DNA of 52,345 bases from Bacteroidota bacterium (GTDB lineage: Bacteria; Bacteroidota; Bacteroidia; NS11-12g; UBA9320). Position 1 is the first letter of the stretch. Every line of letters begins with the position of its first letter. The translations under genes and the position numbers were made by a program. Location: the NCBI GenBank assembly GCA_013359235.1, contig JABWCE010000007.1, forward strand, positions 90,609-142,953, written 5' to 3'. This document shows, piece after piece, positions 42,769 to 49,523 of the stretch. The notes under the pieces are model-generated. The model did not search any database and was not told the origin of the DNA. It saw nothing but the letters and a program-made list of their open reading frames with translations.

Positions 42769-44724
42769 ATGAAGCATTTCGTATTTATTTTTCTTTTAAT
42801 TAGTAATTTTTGTGCTTTTTCTCAAAGCAAAAAACCTTTTGTTTTCACTTATGGAGTTGATACAGTTTACAACACAGAATTTGAAAGAGTTTACAGCAAA
42901 AACAACGACACAAAAAAGGTAAAACCAACAGACAAAGACATAAAAGATTACCTTGAACTTTACATCAAATTTAAACTAAAAGTGAAGGAAGCGTATAACC
43001 TTAAATTAGACACTAACGAAGCGTATATCAAAGAACTTGCAGGCTATAGAAAACAACTTGCTACTCCATATTTAACGGACAATAAAGTAACCGAACAACT
43101 CATTACAGAGGCATACAACAGAATGCAGGAAGATGTAAATGTAAGTCATATTCTGATATTAGCCTCAAAAGATGATTTGCCAAAAGATACTTTGGCTGCA
43201 TTTCAAAAAATTTCTGAATTGAGGAAACAAATTACAGAAAATAAAATTTCATTTGATTCGGCAGCTTTTAAATATTCAGAAGACCCTTCGGCAAAAACAA
43301 ATTATGGCAATTTAGGGTATTTTACTGCATTTCAAATGATTTATCCTTTTGAAAACGTAGCTTACAATACACCTGTTTCACAAATTTCACAAGTTTTTAG
43401 AACCCAGTACGGCTATCATATTATAAAAGTTAATAATCGCAGACCTAATCAAGGCGAAATAAGGATTTCGCATATAATGATTCGTTTTAATAATATAAAT
43501 AATAAAGCTGAAATTGATGCTGCAAAAGAAAAAATTGATGCTATTTATAAAAAATTGCAAGCCGGCGAAAACTTTGAAGAACTTGTAAAACAATACAGCG
43601 AAGATTATACAACCAAAGCAAACAATGGCGAAATGCAATGGTTCAAAAGTACTTCGCAACTTCCACAAGAATTTAAAGATGCTGCATTTAACTTGAAAAA
43701 TATTGGAGATTATTCATCACCTGTAAAAACTAATTTTGGCTGGCACATAATAAAAAAACTTGAAATTAAACCCAATCCACCATTATCAGAGCAAAAAGAA
43801 AATATTAAGTACAAAATAAGTAGAGACGAGAGGTCTCAGATTAGCAGCAAAGCCGTACTTGAAAGATTGAAGCAGGAAAACAAATTTGTTCATAATGAAA
43901 AAGAATTATTGAATTTTATCAAAACTATTGATACTACAATTATTAAAGGCACTTGGGTACCTGGAGCAACCTCTACTACTAGAAATGTATTGTTTACAAT
44001 AGGAAACCAAAAATATACATTCATTGATTTTAGCAATTTTGTTAAAGATTATCAAACTCCAAAAAAATCGGGCAAACCTGATTTAATTATAAGAGACTAT
44101 TACAACAGCTACGTTGAAAAAATGAATTTTGCTTATGAAGAAGACCGTTTAGAAGAAAAATATATTGATTTTAAATATTTAATGCAAGAATACAGAGATG
44201 GCATTTTATTGTTTGAATTGACTGATAAAATGGTATGGAATAAATCAGTAGAAGATACAATTGGTCTTAAAAACTTCTACGAAAAAAACAAATCGAAATA
44301 TATGTGGAAGAAACGTGCTGATGTAGCAATATTTGAATGCAGCAATGCATCGGTTGCTAAAAAGGTAAAAAAATTGTTAAAGAAAAATCCACCTGATAGT
44401 TTGATTTATAAAAAGATAAATAAAAAAGACCCTCTTGCATTGTCAATTGTTAGAGGTAAATACGAAGAAGGACAAAACGAAATTTTAAATAAAATTGATT
44501 GGAAAGAAGGGATAACAGATATTCAGAATAATGAACAGAATAAATTTACATTTGTTAAAATATACAGCGTAATACCACCTGTTCCAAAAGAATTAAACGA
44601 AACTATGGGTGTTGTCACGTCTGATTATCAATCTCACCTCGAAGATTCATGGATTACGGAACTTAAATCTAAATATCCGGTTATAATAAATAACGATGGT
44701 ATTTCTAAGCTATTCAAAGATTAA
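42769..44724 (+). CDS. SurA-like peptidyl-prolyl isomerase with two parvulin domains
   Basis: A 651-residue periplasmic protein with a signal peptide (cleavage near CAFSQS). Two parvulin domains lie at about 124-228 (NVSHILILASKDD, then TQYGYHIIKVNNRRP) and 229-336 (RISHIMIRF, then TNFGWHIIKKLEIKP). A C-terminal part of about 300 residues is not clearly assigned. SurA-type chaperones help outer-membrane proteins fold. It is first of three SurA-like genes in a row (7-bp gap to the next). Confidence 0.9.
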   Translation: MKHFVFIFLLISNFCAFSQSKKPFVFTYGVDTVYNTEFERVYSKNNDTKKVKPTDKDIKDYLELYIKFKLKVKEAYNLKLDTNEAYIKELAGYRKQLATPYLTDNKVTEQLITEAYNRMQEDVNVSHILILASKDDLPKDTLAAFQKISELRKQITENKISFDSAAFKYSEDPSAKTNYGNLGYFTAFQMIYPFENVAYNTPVSQISQVFRTQYGYHIIKVNNRRPNQGEIRISHIMIRFNNINNKAEIDAAKEKIDAIYKKLQAGENFEELVKQYSEDYTTKANNGEMQWFKSTSQLPQEFKDAAFNLKNIGDYSSPVKTNFGWHIIKKLEIKPNPPLSEQKENIKYKISRDERSQISSKAVLERLKQENKFVHNEKELLNFIKTIDTTIIKGTWVPGATSTTRNVLFTIGNQKYTFIDFSNFVKDYQTPKKSGKPDLIIRDYYNSYVEKMNFAYEEDRLEEKYIDFKYLMQEYRDGILLFELTDKMVWNKSVEDTIGLKNFYEKNKSKYMWKKRADVAIFECSNASVAKKVKKLLKKNPPDSLIYKKINKKDPLALSIVRGKYEEGQNEILNKIDWKEGITDIQNNEQNKFTFVKIYSVIPPVPKELNETMGVVTSDYQSHLEDSWITELKSKYPVIINNDGISKLFKD

Positions 44725-44731
44725 AATTTGA

Positions 44732-45625
44732 TTGAAAATTATTTATCCATACGGCAAAATTTGTCTGCTAATTATAATTTCAGGTATTAACTTTCTTTTT
44801 TATTCATGTAAAAATAAAACCTTAGAAAAAAATGATGAAAGCATTGTAGTTGCAGAAGTTGGCGAAAAAAAACTAACTTTTGAAGAAATAGAAGGTGTAC
44901 TTGGTAAGAATATGACAAAAGAAGATAGCTTTCTTATCATCAAAGAATATATTGACAATTGGATACAAAAACAAATAATGCTTAAAAATGCCGAAAAATA
45001 TGAAATTGGAAATAGTGATGAAATTAAAAAGCAAATTGATGAATATAGAGAAGATTTAGTTTTATACGAGTTTCAAAGAAGATTGTTAAGCGAAAAATTA
45101 GATACATTAATTCGCTTGGATGAAACTACCCAATATTATCACAACCATTCTGAAAACTTTGAACTGAAACAAAATATAATACGTTTCGTATTTATTAAAG
45201 TACATAAGACTGATGAAATTAAATACAAATTGTGGAACAAGTTTGCAAAATCAAAACCTGAAGAATTAACCAAAATGGCAATTTTTGCTATAAAAAGTGG
45301 TGGAAATGCATATATTGAACACGACAAATGGGTTGTGTTTGATGATATTTTGAAAGTAGTACCAATAAATACTTACAACCAAGAAAATTTTTTAAATAAC
45401 AATCGGAAATTTAAAATAGAAGATAAAAATTTTGTATGGTTGATAAATATAATAGATTTTAGGATTAAAGATAATATTTCGCCTTTTGAGTTTGTAAAAG
45501 ACAATATAAATGAGATTATTTTAAACAAAAGAAAAAAGGAATTATTAAACAAAATAGAGAAAGAGCTTGTAGAAAAAGCTAAAAAAGAAGAAATAATTAA
45601 AATAAATTTACAGCAGTATAATTGA
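44732..45625 (+). CDS. SurA/PrsA-like lipoprotein without an evident parvulin domain
   Basis: A 297-residue protein. The start is TTG at 44732, with no in-frame ATG near it. A lipoprotein signal (lipobox near LFYSC) is followed by a SurA_N-like helical region: VVAEVGEKKLTFEEIEGVLG and IKEYIDNWIQKQIMLKNAEKY. No parvulin signature (HILI...GYHII) is visible in the rest, so it is probably a chaperone-only member. It is framed by two bona fide parvulins with gaps of 7 bp and 1 bp, so it is part of the same transcript. Confidence 0.78.
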   Translation: MKIIYPYGKICLLIIISGINFLFYSCKNKTLEKNDESIVVAEVGEKKLTFEEIEGVLGKNMTKEDSFLIIKEYIDNWIQKQIMLKNAEKYEIGNSDEIKKQIDEYREDLVLYEFQRRLLSEKLDTLIRLDETTQYYHNHSENFELKQNIIRFVFIKVHKTDEIKYKLWNKFAKSKPEELTKMAIFAIKSGGNAYIEHDKWVVFDDILKVVPINTYNQENFLNNNRKFKIEDKNFVWLINIIDFRIKDNISPFEFVKDNINEIILNKRKKELLNKIEKELVEKAKKEEIIKINLQQYN

Positions 45626-45626
45626 A

Positions 45627-46979
45627 ATGAAAATCTTAAAAAAAGTAGCTTTAATCAGCATTATAATAATTTATAAAACTACTTTGATTTTTGCTCAACA
45701 CAAGCAGGTGATTGAAGATATTGCAGCGGTTGTTGGCGAAAATATTATAGTAAAATCTGAATGGGAAACCGAGTATTTACAAGCCAAAGAACAATACACA
45801 GAATATAATGGCGATTTGCATTGTGAAATATTAAATCAACTTATTTTACAAAAATTAATGCTACACAAAGCCGAAATTGATAGTATAGTAGTTAGCGATG
45901 AGCAAGTGGATTATGAAACAGAACGAAAAATGCGATATTTTATATCGCAAATAGGCGATGAAAAAAAACTTGAACAATATCTTGGCAAAACAATCTTGCA
46001 ATACAAGGAAGAAATAAAGCCTAAAATTAAGCAACAAATGCTAATTCAGGAAGTTCAAAAGTCATTACTTGACCCTGTAAAAGTTACACCTACTGAGGTA
46101 AAGAATTATTTTGATGATATACCTGCTGATAGCTTGCCATTATTCGGAGCAGAAGTAGAATTAGGACAAATAATAATAACCCCCAAACCCAACAAATACG
46201 CTAAAGAATACGCTTATACTTTAATAAAGAAATACCGTGATGATATAATTGCCGGTAAACGTAATTTTGAAATTACTGCAAAAAGTTTTAGCGATGATAA
46301 AACATCAGCAGTTAATGGTGGCGAACTTGGATTTTTTAAACGAGGTGAAATGGTGGCAACCTTTGAAGCAGCAGCTTTTAAACTTAAACCCGACTCTATC
46401 TCGCCAATAATCGAAACACAGTTTGGCTTTCATATTTTAAAACTAATAGAACGTAAGGGAGAACGCATAAATGTTAGGCATATACTTATTAAACCAACAA
46501 TAATAAATCAGGATTTGGTTGAAACAGAAAAATTACTAAACGAAATTATTGACAAAATTAAAAAAGACTCTTTAACCTTTTGTCAGGCAGCTAATAAATA
46601 CAGCGAAGATGAATTTACAAAATCAAATTGCGGATTTTTTAGTGATCCCAATTTGGGTTCAAGCAAAGTTGATATTGAATTGCTTGATAAAGATATAGCG
46701 TTACAAATCCAAAAAATGAAACCTGGTGAGTTTTCTGTGCCTGCACTTGTAAGTATGCCCGATGGTTCAAACGCTTTCAGAATATTGTTTTTAAAATCAG
46801 AAACAAAGCCTCATAAAGCAAATCTAAAAGACGATTATCAAAAAATACAGGCATTTGCCCTTGAAAAGAAGAAACAGAAAACATTAAACAATTGGGCAGA
46901 CAAATACAAAAAGAATGTTTATATTAAAATAACAGAAACATATACTAACTGTAAAGAAATTGAACATTGGTTAAAATAA
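45627..46979 (+). CDS. SurA-like peptidyl-prolyl isomerase
   Basis: A 450-residue SurA homologue with a signal peptide (cleavage near IFAQHK). The SurA_N chaperone domain (about 27-155) starts IEDIAAVVGENIIVKSEWE. Two parvulin-like domains follow, about 170-275 (IIITPKPNKYAKE, then TQFGFHILKLIERKG) and 277-390 (NVRHILIKP, then CGFFSDPNLG). The second is the less typical. It presumably acts with the two preceding genes on outer-membrane protein biogenesis. It is followed 15 bp later by a MoxR ATPase. Confidence 0.93.
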   Translation: MKILKKVALISIIIIYKTTLIFAQHKQVIEDIAAVVGENIIVKSEWETEYLQAKEQYTEYNGDLHCEILNQLILQKLMLHKAEIDSIVVSDEQVDYETERKMRYFISQIGDEKKLEQYLGKTILQYKEEIKPKIKQQMLIQEVQKSLLDPVKVTPTEVKNYFDDIPADSLPLFGAEVELGQIIITPKPNKYAKEYAYTLIKKYRDDIIAGKRNFEITAKSFSDDKTSAVNGGELGFFKRGEMVATFEAAAFKLKPDSISPIIETQFGFHILKLIERKGERINVRHILIKPTIINQDLVETEKLLNEIIDKIKKDSLTFCQAANKYSEDEFTKSNCGFFSDPNLGSSKVDIELLDKDIALQIQKMKPGEFSVPALVSMPDGSNAFRILFLKSETKPHKANLKDDYQKIQAFALEKKKQKTLNNWADKYKKNVYIKITETYTNCKEIEHWLK

Positions 46980-46994
46980 GATAAAAATAAATAC

Positions 46995-47960
46995 ATGCTA
47001 AAATATAAAGACGAAGTAGAAGCAGCAGAATCATTTGCAGAAAATGTAAAAAAATTAAAAAATGAAATTGCCAAAGTAATAGTAGGACAACAGCAAGTAA
47101 TAGATGGAGTATTAATATCCGTATTTTGTAAGGGTCATTGTCTATTGGAGGGTGTACCAGGTTTAGCAAAAACATTGTTGGTAAAAACAATTTCCGAATC
47201 ATTAAATTTAAGTTTTAACAGAATACAGTTTACACCAGATTTGATGCCAAGCGATATTACAGGCTCTGAAATACTTGATGAAAATAAAAATTTCAGGTTT
47301 ACAACAGGTCCTTTATTTGCCAACATAATTTTGGCTGATGAAATTAATAGAACTCCACCAAAAACTCAAGCAGCATTACTCGAAGCAATGCAAGAAAAAA
47401 CTGTAACGGTAGGAGGAAAATTACATATATTACCAGACCCATTTTTTGTTTTGGCAACACAAAATCCGATAGAACATGAAGGTACATATCCATTGCCTGA
47501 AGCTCAATTAGACAGGTTTATGTTTAAATTAAAATTAGATTATCCAACTTTTGAAGAAGAACTTGAAGTTGTAAAAAATACTACAACAAACGTTATTTCA
47601 CACCCATCTAAGGTTTTTGGAGCAGATGAAATAATTTATTTTCAAGATTTAATCAGAAAAGTTCCTGTTGCTGATAATGTATATAATTATGCTGTAACAT
47701 TAGTTAATAAAACAAGACCAAATACAGCATTATCAACCGAATATATAAATAAATATGTGAATTTTGGAGCAGGTCCAAGAGCAAGCCAATTTTTGATAAT
47801 TGGAGCTAAATGTCATGCTCTGATGAACAATAAATATTCTCCAGATATTGAAAACGTACAAGCTGTAACCGATTATGTTTTAAGGCATAGAATTTTGATT
47901 AATTACAAAGCTGAAGCTGAAGGTATAACAATAGAAAATATAATTAAAAAACTAATCTAA
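46995..47960 (+). CDS. MoxR-family AAA+ ATPase
   Basis: A 321-residue MoxR ATPase. Walker A is EGVPGLAKTLL, Walker B is ILADEINRTPPKTQAALLEAM, and it has the sensor region FVLATQNPIEHEGTYPLPEAQLDRF. MoxR proteins work as chaperones for metal or envelope enzymes, usually with VWA-domain partners (BatA/B-type), which are not in this window. It is last in the plus-strand run after the SurA-like genes and ends before a bidirectional terminator. Confidence 0.96.
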   Translation: MLKYKDEVEAAESFAENVKKLKNEIAKVIVGQQQVIDGVLISVFCKGHCLLEGVPGLAKTLLVKTISESLNLSFNRIQFTPDLMPSDITGSEILDENKNFRFTTGPLFANIILADEINRTPPKTQAALLEAMQEKTVTVGGKLHILPDPFFVLATQNPIEHEGTYPLPEAQLDRFMFKLKLDYPTFEEELEVVKNTTTNVISHPSKVFGADEIIYFQDLIRKVPVADNVYNYAVTLVNKTRPNTALSTEYINKYVNFGAGPRASQFLIIGAKCHALMNNKYSPDIENVQAVTDYVLRHRILINYKAEAEGITIENIIKKLI

Positions 47961-47975
47961 AATCAAAATCAATAA

Positions 47976-48006
47976 AAAAGGGGCTTAAATAATTTAAGCC
48001 CCTTTT
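47976..48006. terminator. Bidirectional terminator between moxR and PorP-OmpA gene
   Basis: The arms AAAAGGGGCTTAAA (47976-47989) and TTTAAGCCCCTTTT (47993-48006) are perfectly complementary with a 3-nt loop. A-runs before and T-runs after the stem allow it to work on both strands for the convergent genes. Confidence 0.9.
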
Positions 48007-48025
48007 ATTTTAAAAATTAATTAAA

Positions 48026-49492
48026 TTATTTCTCAATAACTTTAAATTCAACACGACGATTTGCATTTAAATCTTCAGAAATTGGTTTAGATTCACCATA
48101 GCTGTATGCTGTCAATCTATCTCTTGAAACTCCTTTTGAAACAATGTAATCAATTACCGTTTTACTTCTTCTCTCAGAAAGTCTTTGATTATATTCAGGA
48201 GTACCTCTGTCGTCGGTATGACCAGATATTTCAATTTTCAAAGAAGGATTTTCCTTCATTACATTTACTAATTGATCTAATTCGGTTTTTGCTTCGTTTG
48301 ATAAATCATATCTGTTTGTAGCAAAATATACATTTTTAAATTCATATACATCACCAACTTCAACAGATCCTTTTCCAAGTCTTGATTTCATTTCTTCAAA
48401 CATTCTTTTCAAGGTATTGATATCGTCAGACTGATTTGAGTTATCGTCAGAATTTTTCTTAATATCTTTCTTATTTTGCTCAATGTCATCAGAATTAGAT
48501 TTAACGCGTTTGTCTAAATCTTCGATTTTTGTCTTATCGTTATCTAATCTGTCATCTATACCTTTTAGGCGTTTTTTAAGTGCTTCATCATCAGCAGCAC
48601 TGCCACCAAATTGAAATCCGAATAAAACTTCATTAGCACCTCTTAAATATGTTTTGTTTGAATTTATGGTTAAATCATACGCATATCCCAAAACGAACTG
48701 TTTTGCTAATCTAACACCAGCCATCATACCAAAAGCATAAGCTGACCTGTACATTACACCTCCCCAAATCATATCTCTATAGCTGGCTATAGCAGATACA
48801 TCATATTGTAGTGGTGCATGCGGTGTTAACCTAACAAATGCCGATGGTTCAATTTTTAGTTTATCTTCCATTGCCTTAAACAAATAAGAGGCATTAAACT
48901 GGAAATGACGTGTATTTTTGTAAACCAAATCAGATTTGTTTGGTTGTTCATACTTTATATCTAAAGCTAAAACCTGAGGTAAAGAAACACCAAAATTGAA
49001 ATCTTTATAAGTATAATTCACGCCAAAATTGGCATCGAAACCAGTCTTATTATTATTGTTTAATTCTAATAATGGATCATCAGGGTGCTTGTAAGATAAA
49101 TCTGTTGTGCTTAATCTGTTATCAATAAAACCTAAACCCATACCTAATCTAAGCTTACTATCATCAGAAAAATTGATACCATAAGCATAACTTACCATTC
49201 CGCCTGTTCTATTGAACATACCGGCATTGTCTTGATACAAATTTCCACCGAGTCCAACATTTTTGGATTTAAGTGGACCATCAATAGTAAGTGACTTAGT
49301 AATTGGAGCTCCCGGTACTTGATTCCATTGATTACGGTAAACAAGATATGCTTGACCGTACTTCTGGAATCCTGCTAAAGCTGGGTTCCAAACAAATTTG
49401 TTATAGTAGTAATGACTTAACATAGGAACCTGTTGAGCTTTAACAGATATACCTGCTACTACGATACTTAGTGTTATTATTAATTTTTTCAT
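48026..49492 (-). CDS. PorP/SprF-family barrel fused to an OmpA peptidoglycan-binding domain
   Basis: A 488-residue protein. After a signal peptide (cleavage near VKAQQ) a PorP/SprF-type barrel occupies about 20-290 (MLSHYYYNKFVWNPALAGF, GQAYLVYRNQWNQVPGAP, and GLGGNLYQDNAG). A charged linker with coiled-coil character (about 295-365) leads to an OmpA C-terminal domain (about 375-485: EISGHTDDRGTPEYNQRLSERRS, split here over a few words, and NRRVEF). SprF proteins are needed for T9SS type B cargo such as SprB. The upstream gene on the same strand encodes such a cargo, 31 bp away. Confidence 0.9.
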   Translation of the reverse strand: MKKLIITLSIVVAGISVKAQQVPMLSHYYYNKFVWNPALAGFQKYGQAYLVYRNQWNQVPGAPITKSLTIDGPLKSKNVGLGGNLYQDNAGMFNRTGGMVSYAYGINFSDDSKLRLGMGLGFIDNRLSTTDLSYKHPDDPLLELNNNNKTGFDANFGVNYTYKDFNFGVSLPQVLALDIKYEQPNKSDLVYKNTRHFQFNASYLFKAMEDKLKIEPSAFVRLTPHAPLQYDVSAIASYRDMIWGGVMYRSAYAFGMMAGVRLAKQFVLGYAYDLTINSNKTYLRGANEVLFGFQFGGSAADDEALKKRLKGIDDRLDNDKTKIEDLDKRVKSNSDDIEQNKKDIKKNSDDNSNQSDDINTLKRMFEEMKSRLGKGSVEVGDVYEFKNVYFATNRYDLSNEAKTELDQLVNVMKENPSLKIEISGHTDDRGTPEYNQRLSERRSKTVIDYIVSKGVSRDRLTAYSYGESKPISEDLNANRRVEFKVIEK

Positions 49493-49523
49493 TTTTCTAA
49501 ATTAAATTAAGTTTTATTATTGA

